From Vitrella brassicaformis (taxonomy: Eukaryota; Sar; Vitrellaceae), in the NCBI GenBank assembly GCA_001179505.1, contig CDMY01000055.1, positions 62,001 to 126,000 on the forward strand: a stretch of 64,000 bases of DNA. Direction: 5' to 3'. This document shows positions 54,900 through 64,000 of the stretch, in pieces; position 1 is the first letter of the stretch; the number at the start of each line of letters is the position of its first letter. The notes beneath the pieces were generated by a model. The model was not told the DNA's origin. It worked only from the letters and a program-made list of their open reading frames with translations, and searched no databases. Both the position numbers and the translations under genes were made by a program.

Positions 54900-57036
54900 C
54901 TAGAAGGGTCGTCTCAGCTTCCTCAAAAACGCCGCAACGCCCTCGGCGTGGGTCGTGGACGCATACAGATCCTCACCAACCAGCGCCCGGCACCGCGCCG
55001 TCACCTTGTGCAGGTTGCGCCGGGGCATATAGGGCACCAGATGATGCTCGATATGATAGTTGAAGTGCCCCACCCAGCACGACACCACGGCGTCCCACGA
55101 CCCCATCACCACACGCCGCAACACAGACGGAAAGGAGGCCTTGTCGTCACCAGCAGCAGCAGTAGTGAAGCCGTGCAAGCCGTGGTCCATGGCGGCGCGG
55201 TTGTGGTTCTCTGTGACCCCGGCCTGGAGGGCCACAAAGCCGTGGAGCCGCTGGTCGACGGCCGACGTCTGGTGGACCGTCCCGAGGTACTGGTCGACAG
55301 TGATCGCGTCGAACAGGAAATGGTTGAGCGATGCGCACAGGGCCAGCGAGGCAAAGCCGAACTCGCCGACCAGCATGATCCATGACGCGTAATGCCACGA
55401 CGCGCCGAACAGCAGGGTGGGGAGGAAGGGAGCCGCCATGCGCGCCATGATCCCGCCGAACACCAAGGCGTCCCGTCGCTTTGCGGCTTCGACGACCGAC
55501 CTGGCAACCTCTAGAGGCATGTAGATCCACAGAATGACGAAGAACCACATGAAGCTGGCCCATGTGGCGTAGCCGGTGGAGAGCTTGTCGAGGGATGCTT
55601 CGAGCAGCTGAGCGGGGTGCCAGTAGACGAGGGGAGTGGTGTCGAGGGACTTGTCGCGGCCGACGACGTGGGGAAAGGCGTGGTGGGCGTCGTGCACAAT
55701 GGCGCCCTCTGACCAGTCGATGCCGCCCCACACCACGGCAAACCACTTGCAGAAGCTGCACACGGCCCGGCCCCCACACACACACAGCCCCCATGTGAAT
55801 GGGCATCCATAAGGTCGCCTGTCCCTCAGCCACATACCGCTTTCCCTGTGCTTTGGTTTCGAATGCCGACTGATGGCCGACGTCGTGGCAGAGGTACTGC
55901 CCGAGCAATGCGCCAAAAGCCCCGCACCCGATGCTCGCCACATAGAGCAGCCATCCCCACCAGCTGGCAGGGATTCGGCCCTGGATGCACCAGTGGGCTG
56001 TCAGGAGCGAGATGAGGAACAGCACAGGGCCCTGCATGTCCCACAACCAGTGCCTCAACGGGTACGCGAACAGCCCCTCGGCGGCGAACTCCTCGATGAG
56101 TTTGTGCAGGGCCTTGTCGCGGCTGCACATGAGGTCGGACGTGTCTTCGCCACTACTGGCGTCTGGCTGAGTGAGGTAGCCCATCCAGCTGACGCGCAGC
56201 CGCCGCCACACCTGATCGGACTTGATGTGTGCTGTGTAGAACGAGAGGGAAGCATCGATGCCTGAAGGAATCAAGGACACAAAACAAACCAACCATGTGG
56301 AATGCGTTTCCCTCCTCCATGGCGCATCCGTCTGTCCTCACCAACGAAATCAGCCAGGAAGTTCCCTCCAGGGTGTTTGCCGGGCGCCGTGAGTCCGCTG
56401 ATGTCATAGACGCTGCCGTTGATGATGGTCCACTGCCGGCCCTCCTTGACTGCCTGCCGAAATGCGGCCGGCGTGACGTACTTGGGAGTCTTGGCCTTGA
56501 GGCGCATCTCGTGCTCGTGGCGCACGTTGAGGCGGTCACCGTTGCCGTGACGCCACCACCTCATCAGGTGGTCTGCCCACGCACAAGCTGCAAGCAGAGC
56601 AGAGCAGAGCAGAGCAGAGCAGACAGGCAAGCAGTCTTGTCCACTGACGTGGCCCTGCCCAGTGACTCTCTCTCTCTGCAAGCGTGTTCACACCAGTGAG
56701 TTGGTAGAGCACACAGCCTCCCAACAAGACTCCCACCAACGTGACGGCGCCTGCATGACAACACCACCAACACGCAACACGTGAGTGCAGCGAAGCAAGC
56801 CGTGAAAGAGTGATGTATGTCCTCTGTCTGAGTGACTGTCTGGTCTGCTCACATCGTGTCCACAGTGTTGGCTCGGAGACCAGGGTCAGCCCGACAAGCC
56901 CAACACCGAAGAGGAGGGCATTGACGAGCAGGGCGTTGCCAGCGAGCCAAGGCGGCCCCGATACCCGCTTGGCTTGCATCAGCACCTGCTGGACGACCTC
57001 CCTCCGAGATAGTGAGAAGAGGTCAAGGAAGCCCAT
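54900..57036 (-). CDS. Cytochrome b5-fused front-end fatty-acid desaturase
   Basis: ER-membrane acyl desaturase. Exon 1 (56853-57036) and exon 2 (56694-56750) encode two extra N-terminal hydrophobic segments. Next is a cytochrome b5 domain with the heme-binding KHPGGNF and the second His in SFYTAHIKSD. The desaturase part has the three His boxes HDVGHQS, HDAHHAFPH and HIEHH, with membrane helices between (TGYATWASFMWFFVILWIYM region). Stop TAG at 54900-54902. Front-end desaturases (delta-4/5/6/8) usually have Q-x-x-HH in box 3 (family knowledge); here it is H-x-x-HH. Regiospecificity cannot be read from sequence. The N-terminal helix module is not typical of the family and recurs in the gene at 26436. 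Confidence 0.9.
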
Positions 57037-57257
57037 CGAGGCACTGGCGGCGCGGGACGGCGGACGATGGTAAAGTGGGTGCTGCCCAGCCGCAGATCAG
57101 CCACCCTGAGCCCTCCAGCTGACCACCTCAGATTAGCTCCACCGCACGCAGACACACGGACAAATCCTCGGCAGCAGAGAGACGGCCCTTCTGTGGCTGT
57201 CTTTGTGTGACCTTGCTGTGTGACCTTGCCGTGGAGCCCTCTCTTCCTCAGAAGCTA

Positions 57258-57265
57258 AGCTCGCA
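57258..57265. promoter_or_regulatory. AGCTCGCA octamer in a divergent promoter
   Basis: Lies between the desaturase start (57036, minus) and the transporter start (57449, plus). Confidence 0.45.
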
Positions 57266-57448
57266 GATTCTCGAGCGCGCACCCACCGGGTTCTCCGCCC
57301 TCCCCTGTCCCTTTGTCCCTCCGCCTTTTTCACCCTTGGTTTGATTGGAATCGACAGACCGCCCCTGTCCCTCCAAGCCGACTGACTGACGGGTGAGGTG
57401 TTTGTGCTGGCCTTGGCCTTCTTTCCTCTCCTCGCCTTGGCTTGGCTG

Positions 57449-59222
57449 ATGGAGGACCTTCGTGCGAAGGACCAGTTATGGGCGCAGAGTCCCGCTGGCG
57501 ACATGGTGCGGGATGTGATCCGGACGCTGCAGGAGAGCGACCCCGAGGTGCCCTCATCCATCCAGTCGCTGCAGCCGGAGCTCAAACGGGTCGACAGCGA
57601 CCCATCCATGCCCACCGGGGTGGCTAACGGCATCACAGGCGACCCAGAACAGAGGCAATCGTCCTCACAGATTGCTCAGGTGGGATGGATGGAGAGTACC
57701 TAGGGGGGAGGGGTGAGCGCACGATGGATCTGTGTCTGTGTGTGTGTGTGTGTGTATTGTGTGGATGCAGCCAGGAGGTTTTCGGCGTCAGTATTTGGTG
57801 CATCGCAGGAGGGGCGGCTTCGGCAGACACAGAAGCTACCCACCGTGAGCAGCACACTCGAACATACAGCTAGCTGGCCACGGACGAGCAGCAGCAGACT
57901 GTCCCTTGTATATGTATGTGTGTCCACCTCCCTCTCTCTGTGTCAGTTTGGTTGAGAAGATCACTGATCCCTTTTTATACACCCGTTTCCAGCTCATGGC
58001 CGATGACGAGGCCGACAGCGATGAGGCCGACGAGGAGTCCCTCTCACCAGAGTCGGACCGGGGCAGGAGGCGACGCTCTGCTCGCGGCCGGGGCGTGCGG
58101 CCGCTCCAGCCGCTGCCCCCCGAGCTGGAAGGCTACGTGGAGCTGGCCGAGTCGGCCGAGGCCGAGAAGGGCAAGCGGGCCAACACGCGGCAGACGGTCA
58201 TCACGATCCTCAAGTCGTTCGTCTGCTCGGCCTTCCTCTTTTTACCGAGGGGCTTCTACAACGGCGGCCTGCTCTTCTCCCTCCTCACCATGGCGTGCTC
58301 GTGGATCTTCTCTGTGCACTGCATGATTCGGCTCATCAAGTGCGCGAGGCCGGGCCGCGAGAGCTACGGGGACATTGGCGAAGCCGCCCTGGGCGTCGTG
58401 GGCCGCGTGTTTGTGGAGATCTCCGTGGTGGTCTCGCAGATGGGCTTCAGCACTGTGCTCATCATCCTGTTCTGCACCACGGTGCAGGACTTCCTCAACA
58501 CCATCGGCCGCTGCGACCCCTCCTACTATGTGGGGCTGGGGATGCTGGTGGCGCTGCAGTTCCCCCTGCAGGCCCCAATGGCGTGGGTGCGGCGCATCAA
58601 GTACTTCGGGCCCGCCATGCTGGCTGCCGACTTTTTCCTGGTCTTTGGGATGCTCATTATTTTTGGGTTTGTCATTGGCCGTCTGTCTGCGTTTGGGGTG
58701 CGGCCGGTGCACCTCATCAACACCAAGTCGTGGCCGCTCTTCGTGGGGACGGCCGTGTACATGTGGGAAGGTGCGGTGCGCGAACCAGCCAGCCAGCCAG
58801 TGGCAGGCAGACACAAGAAGCCAGGGGGGCATGCCATTCGCTGTGTGTCCTGTGTCATGTGTGTGCAGGTGTTGGGCTGATTTTGCCCATTCGTTCGTCC
58901 ATGAAGGAGCACCTGAAGCCCAAGTTCCCTATGGTGTGCACACCTGCAGAGATGTGACACCTACTCAATCAACGGACCGGACCCCTGCTCGCTCCCCCTG
59001 TGTTTGTCTGTCATGGGTTGTCAGATCTTGTTTTTCAGTTTGTTGGGCGTGCTGGTGGTCTATTCGCTTTTCTGCAGCTTCTCGTACCTGGCCTATGGCT
59101 CCGACATCCGTGACGTCATCACTGTCAACCTACCTAACACACCCGCCGTATATGCCGTCCAGGTACGCTACACGCCAACCACAGGCGCACTCATACACAG
59201 TTCCCTGTGTGTGTGGTCCTGA

Positions 59223-59272
<50 letters not shown>

Positions 59273-59813
59273 ATGATGGCCCTGGCAGTGTTCCTGACGA
59301 CGCCGCTTCAGCTGTTCCCCGCGGCCAAGATCGTCGAGCACTGGCTATTCGGCATCGGGGGGCGCGTGACGCTGCTCAGGAAATGGAAGAAGAACCTCGT
59401 GCGCACTGTCATGGTACGCACGCATGATCAGATCACAAACCACACCACTCCACAAGCAGACCGACACACATATGATATGTGGCTGTGCGCTGCGCCTGTC
59501 TGTTGCTCTCTTCTCTCAGATCGCGATTTGCCTGGCTGTGGGTTACTACGGGCGCCCTGAACTGGACAACTTCGTGGCGCTGGTGGGTGCGGTGTGCTGC
59601 GTGCCGCTGATCTTCATCTACCCCTGCCTGTTCCACCTGATCCTGGAGCGGCAGACGGTGTCGCTGGTGGGCAGCGCCACAGACCTCTTCATGGTCATCC
59701 TGGGGTTCGTCATGATGGGATTCACCGCATGGCAGGCCATCGCGACATGGCACCCCACTGGCAACTTCTCGAGGTGCTCAGAGATGTTCGACGTCCCACA
59801 CGCGACGTCCTGA
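57449..59813 (+). CDS. AAAP-family amino-acid transporter (SLC36/38-like)
   Basis: Seven or so exons with consistent phases. A cytosolic N-terminus of about 170 residues is hydrophilic (DLRAKDQLWAQSPAGDM, then an acidic MADDEADSDEADEESLSPES). The transporter core starts with TVITILKSFVCSAFLFLPRG, the typical first helix of the auxin/amino-acid permease fold, followed by GLLFSLLTMACSWIFSVHCM, SQMGFSTVLIILFCTTVQDF, LFVGTAVYMWEGVGLILPIR (the diagnostic segment), SLLGVLVVYSLFCSFSYLAY, AVFLTTPLQLFPAAKIVEHW and three C-terminal helices. It ends at a TGA at 59811-59813. About 10-11 helices are visible. A plasma or organelle membrane H+- or Na+-coupled amino-acid symporter is likely; the substrate is unknown. 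Confidence 0.9.
59240..59270 (+). repeat. TG dinucleotide microsatellite at a 3' splice site
   Basis: Runs directly into the TAG acceptor before the sixth transporter exon; replaces a normal pyrimidine tract. Confidence 0.9.
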
Positions 59814-60798
59814 CACCCACCTCTTTTGTGTGTGAGAGTGGGCTCATTTGTTGGGTAGAAGTGAGGATGGGGAAGAGGCTGGAGGGGGGAACTCAGGTGG
59901 TGGGTGGGTGGGTTTGGTTGGTGCTGGGCTGTCCGACAGGATGAGATAAAGTGGGTGGGTGAGGGCGATACGTCTAGCGCTATGTGGCTCGGCGAGAAGA
60001 CATGTCATATGTGTGTATCGTATTGTATAACATGGCGTTACATGGGAAGCATGCTCGGTGGACCGACAGATACGTATGTACTGTAAGTGCACTGCGCGTG
60101 CATGCATGCGTCTATGTATGTATGTCTGTATGTCTACATAAGGCTCCCTGTCCAGGTGCGGTGCTTTGAATGGACCGCCTCTCTCCACCTGTCTCTCTCT
60201 CTCTCTCTCTCTCTGGCTGGCTGCCTGTGGTGGCCTGTGTGCGTCGCTATTGGTACTGTCTTGTTCTCTGCGCGCGTGTGTGTGCTCCAACACCGGGGAC
60301 GCCCCTTTTTCTCTGTGTAATGAAGTTTCTGAGGACAGGACAGGATGGGTCTCACTCACTGGGTCTGCCGTGTCGTGAGTGCTTTACGTGCTTTTTCTCA
60401 CACACTTGTCGAAAGAGGTTGAGGGAGGGAGAAAGGGTGGTTTTTCCAGACATGTGTCGCCTGCCTTGCCTGCGTGTCCGTACGGACGGACGGACGTACG
60501 TCACGTCAGTGTCAATCCAAACGCAAACAGACTGACAGATCCAGCTGCGATAGCGGAGCTTTTTAGCTTGCACACTCGAGTCGAGATCGACTGACCCCAT
60601 TACCCAGCGAATCGTATTGCCGCTGTTGAGATGCAGCACATCTGTGCAGCAGCGGCTTCGCAGTGCCGACTCGTCGGCAGTACTCATCGTCAGCGCATAT
60701 CATCCCCACCCGTCAGCCCCAATTCCCCCCAACTCGACCCGTTCGCGCCATCAGCGCCTCATCGAGGGCCGGCGCACCCCTCCTTACCTATCAGCATC
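59814..60798. other. Intergenic
   Basis: GGGT repeats 59896-59920, TATG repeats 60112-60135, CT run 60193-60215. AGCTTGCA, one mismatch from the promoter octamer, is at 60565-60572, 230 bp upstream of the next ATG. No exon recognised. Confidence 0.5.
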
Positions 60799-63700
60799 AT
60801 GCCATATGGCATTCCTGACGGCCGCTATCAAAAACACGCCATCAACGACCACAAACCAGCGGCAGAAGGCCCCAAATCGCTGAGAGGCGGCTTTCCGGTG
60901 ACCATGACGGCCGCAAATGGGCATAAGGGCCCAGCTATGACCACAACTGGGAGGTTTCCGCCCCACAAAGCCACCAAGATGAGCATCTCTGGGACCAGCA
61001 TGCCATCAGCTGCCGCGCCAGCGGCCAGCATGTCGGCTATGATAAAGGGCAAGTATGACGGGACCGGGGCCATGCATGGGAGCATGAGCAGGGAGAGGGG
61101 AATCGTCAACGGCAACGTGCCACACATCGCTGGCCCCACTGCCGTGAGGGTAAGTTCGTGAGTGGGGGAGACACCCAAACCTGCAATGAGATCATGGTTA
61201 AACTTCTCTTCGTTCGCAGGTCTCCGGTGGTATTCATGGAAGGCTGTTTGTCGAACAGCAGACGTCACCGAGTCTGCACCGACGCACACCGAGGCCGGCC
61301 ACACCGATGCCTCGTGATACGGCCATGACGGGGAGCGGGAGGCTCTATGTGAGGCGGGAGAGTGAGGCCGTGCATGGCAACAGAATGGATGTGCTCGGTG
61401 GGAGCGGAGGGAACGGGAGCCTCAACGGCAACCCTCCACACATGAGGGTGAGTGAGTGACACACACAGAAACCTTTTCTCAGGATGTCTATGTGCTGTCG
61501 CTCGCTTTGTTTTTATTTGTTCAGGACGGCGGTGGCCAGCAGGTGCACTCGGCATCGCGTGTCAGCAATCTGGGCAATGTGGGAACGGACACCAGTGGAG
61601 ACATCCTGAGGAACTCCAATGTCATGTCAGCCGTCAAGGGGGGCCACAGTGATGCCATGACGGTTAGCGCATGAGCGAGCGAGACACAGCCATACGCAGC
61701 GGACAGATGCATAATATGTTCTTCTTTCGCAGGTCGGTCGTGTTGAGAACCTCGTGGGCAGCAGCCAAAGGCCGCCGAGCCTGCACGTCCGGCACCCACC
61801 AAGGCCAGCCACACCGATGGGTGGCCATGTGGCTGTCAACAACAGCGGGAGGCTCTGTGTGGGGCGGGAGAGTGGTGCCACACATGGCAGCAGAGTGGAT
61901 GTGCTCGGTGGGAGCAGAGGGAAGGGCAACGTCAGCGGCAACCCGCCACCCAGTGGGAACTCCACTGCTGTGACGGTGAGTGAGTGAGTGATACACACTG
62001 AAGCCTGCACTCAAAATGTCCATGTGCCGATGTGATGTGGTCGATTTTAGGACGGCGCTGCGCGGCCGCATGCATCGCGTGTCAGCAGTGTGGGCGCTGT
62101 GGGCGTGGAGCCTAGTGGACTCCACCTGAAGAACCCCAATGGCATGTCGGCCATCAAGGGGGGCAACACTGAGACCGTGACGGTGAGTAAATGAGCGAGA
62201 GAGACACAGCCATACGCAGCTGACAGATCCATCATGTGCTCTTTGTTCCCAGGCCGGGCGTCTTCAAGAGAGACCACTGCCTCCTCAGAACCTCATGGGC
62301 AGCAACCAGAGGCCACCGAGTCTGCACCTCCGACATCCACCTAGGCCGGCGTCAGCGATGCCCGGCAACGTTCTCACGAGCAACAGTGGGAGGCTCAGTG
62401 TGCGGGGGGACAGAGAGACCATGGATGTGGGCAGAGAAAGGGGCAGCATCAGCAGCAACCCATCACACAACAGCAGCACCGCAGTGAGGGTGAGTGGGCG
62501 GGCGCGGCGCATGCACGAGACACACACACAAGCTCTATCCATATGTTCATGCGCTTGCGATGCTCTCTTGTTCAGAGTGGCAGTGCTCGCCTGTCATCGA
62601 AGTCGATGGCCGGCGGCGTGGCCATGGCAGTGGGTGGACAGAGGGACAGCAAGAGCGCCACTGGCCCGCCTCGCCCGATGATATCGGCCAGGAATGGCAG
62701 CAGGACGGCGATGCGCGTCACACAAGACACACGACGGCCTCACAACCAGCACACCATAGCGAGGGTGAGCGATTGCACGAGCACGAGACGCGCACAAACC
62801 TGATTGCGAGGATGATTTGTTCGCCCTGTTGGTTGATGCAGGATGGCACCACAGCCGCGTCGGTGCCGCCCAATGTCAGCCACCGCAACCCGGCCATCAA
62901 CCGGCGAGTGTGTAGCCTCGCCTCACAGAGGGACACCAACAACACCAAAGCACCCACAGCAACCAAGGTGAGAGAGAGAGAGAGAGAGAGAGACGGACAC
63001 CACACGCATCAATGTCATCCATGTCTCTGTGCCTATGATTGCCAGGTTCGCAACGCCTTCATGTCGTGGCTCCGCCGCCTCCAGAAAGGCCTGACCACCC
63101 TGACAAGGCGCCAAAGCCTCCCACCCACCGCCGCCCCGCCCCCCTCTCACACACATACACACGCAGCCCTCACACAGGATGACGCCCAGAAGGTCATATT
63201 CTTTGACCTCGACGATACACTTATACCGAGCCATTACCTGGAGGCTCTGGGCGTGCATCTCTTCCTGGCGGCATGCGCCAAAGGCCAAGAGCCTGACGGC
63301 CAGGGCCTATTCCAAGGCGTGTCCACTGGGCAGCGGGAGAGCACAGCTGAGGAGGTGGTCAAGGCCTTTGAGGAGACCGGCAGGGCGGCCGAGGAGGTCA
63401 TCCAGGTTTGTCTGCGGGAGGGATGGCAGCCTATCCTGGTTACGAATGGGACACCTAGATGGTGAGTCATCTGATATACACACGAAGTCACAATCCATTC
63501 ATCCTGTTCTCTCTCTCTCTCTCTCTCTGTCTGTCTGTCTGTCCGTCTGTCTGTCTGTCTACAGGCTGGATGCCGTGTTCCAGCAAGGGGCATTCGAGCG
63601 CCTGGGACGGGCCCTAAAAGACGCCGGGGTGCCCGTCATATCGGCCCGCCAGCGTGCACTGAGTCGGCTCCTGCGCCCCAGCATGGACAACGAAACGATG

Positions 63701-63949
63701 GCCAAACAAGCCAAGGAGGCGCAGTATGAAATATCGAAGGTGAGCAGGGACATAGAGAGGGAATTCCTCTCCATCATACACACATGTCTGGATGCGTGTG
63801 TGCATGTGTGTTGTGTGTGTGTTTGGGTGCTGCTGGTTTGTTCAGGCCATCGCCATGCTGGAGGAGATGCAGAAGCGCCCAAGTGCCACCCATGTCGCCA
63901 GCGTGGGCGACCAGGTGTGGGATCTGATACCCCTCGACGAAATCAAACG
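60799..63949 (+). CDS. HAD-superfamily domain protein with duplicated low-complexity exons (3' end beyond window)
   Basis: Eleven exons: 60799-61149, 61220-61447, 61525-61662, 61733-61975, 62051-62182, 62253-62489, 62576-62764, 62842-62967, 63046-63461, 63565-63739 and 63846-63949. The first eight are phase 0 and encode a Gly/Ser/Arg-rich, disordered-looking region of alternating repeats. Exon 9 starts a HAD fold with the nucleophile motif VIFFDLDDTLIPS, then LREGWQPILVTNGTPRW (motif II). Exon 11 has VASVGDQVWDLIP (motif IV acidic residues). This suits a Mg-dependent phosphatase, with Asp as nucleophile (family knowledge); substrate unknown. The reading continues past 64000. Confidence 0.85.
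61220..62489 (+). repeat. Alternating A-B-A-B-A exon duplication inside the HAD gene
   Basis: A exons 61220-61447, 61733-61975 and 62253-62489 share a core like RPPSLHLRHPPRPA..SGRL.V.RE. B exons 61525-61662 and 62051-62182 share DG..HASRVS..G.VG and N.MSA.KGG. The introns between them are also alike (GTGAGTGAGTGA starts). Confidence 0.85.
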
Positions 63950-64000
63950 GTAGGTGGGGAGCGGAGCCCACACAGAGACACAGAGACGGGGCACGAGATG

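Overview
This is nuclear DNA from a eukaryotic microbe. The genes are split into many short exons with GT..AG borders and introns of about 50-250 bp. Introns and intergenic DNA are full of CA/TG, TCTG and GGAT microsatellites, G+C is high, and genes sit close together on both strands. Intron density, gene style and a U1 snRNP gene, a front-end desaturase and a GT17 enzyme together suggest a photosynthetic alveolate such as the chromerid Vitrella; that assignment is inference only. No prokaryotic operons, CRISPR arrays, tRNAs or rRNAs were seen. Gene models were built by reading splice signals and checking that exon phases match. Where phases agree across several introns I give exon limits; elsewhere limits are approximate.

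Layout. 1-5.4 kb: 3' end of an HTH gene (+), a degenerate protein-kinase-like gene (-), a small secreted Cys protein (+) and an ankyrin-like gene (-). 5.7-9.1 kb: U1 snRNP 70K (-) and a conserved membrane/zinc-ligand protein (+). 9.5-9.8 kb is a 300-N gap. 9.8-23.3 kb: 5' end of a paralogous-family gene (-), a multipass membrane protein (-), an RNA methyltransferase-like gene (+), a secreted peptidase-S74 (self-cleaving chaperone) protein (+), a long coiled-coil protein (-) and a GT17 glycosyltransferase (-) with an in-frame TGA. 23.4-40.7 kb: a cluster of a lineage-specific family (copies at 23.8, 29.2, 31.6 and 38.5 kb, plus fragments at 9.9 and 27.7 kb), interrupted by a small two-helix membrane gene, a second 300-N gap and a large gene with a DENN-like N-terminus and a split GOLD domain (-). 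41-54 kb: helical protein (+), unknown membrane protein (-), secreted Cys protein (-), histidine phosphatase (-) and a Lys/Glu-rich protein (+). 54.9-64 kb: cytochrome-b5 front-end desaturase (-), AAAP amino-acid transporter (+) and a HAD-domain gene with tandemly duplicated exons (+), cut by the window end.

Main points for follow-up: (1) the expanded family, with an F-box-like N-terminal motif, a highly conserved C-terminal block and a conserved 3' flank, in which both assembly gaps lie; (2) an AGCTCGCA/TGCGAGCT octamer recurring in divergent promoters; (3) a duplicated N-terminal membrane module shared, with intron position and phase, by the desaturase and a tiny gene; (4) a eukaryotic secreted S74 domain; (5) a GOLD domain split by about 450 residues; (6) alternating A/B exon duplication in the HAD gene; (7) repeated single-base frame breaks, all needing one base skipped, which may be sequence errors and should be checked before any copy is called a pseudogene.
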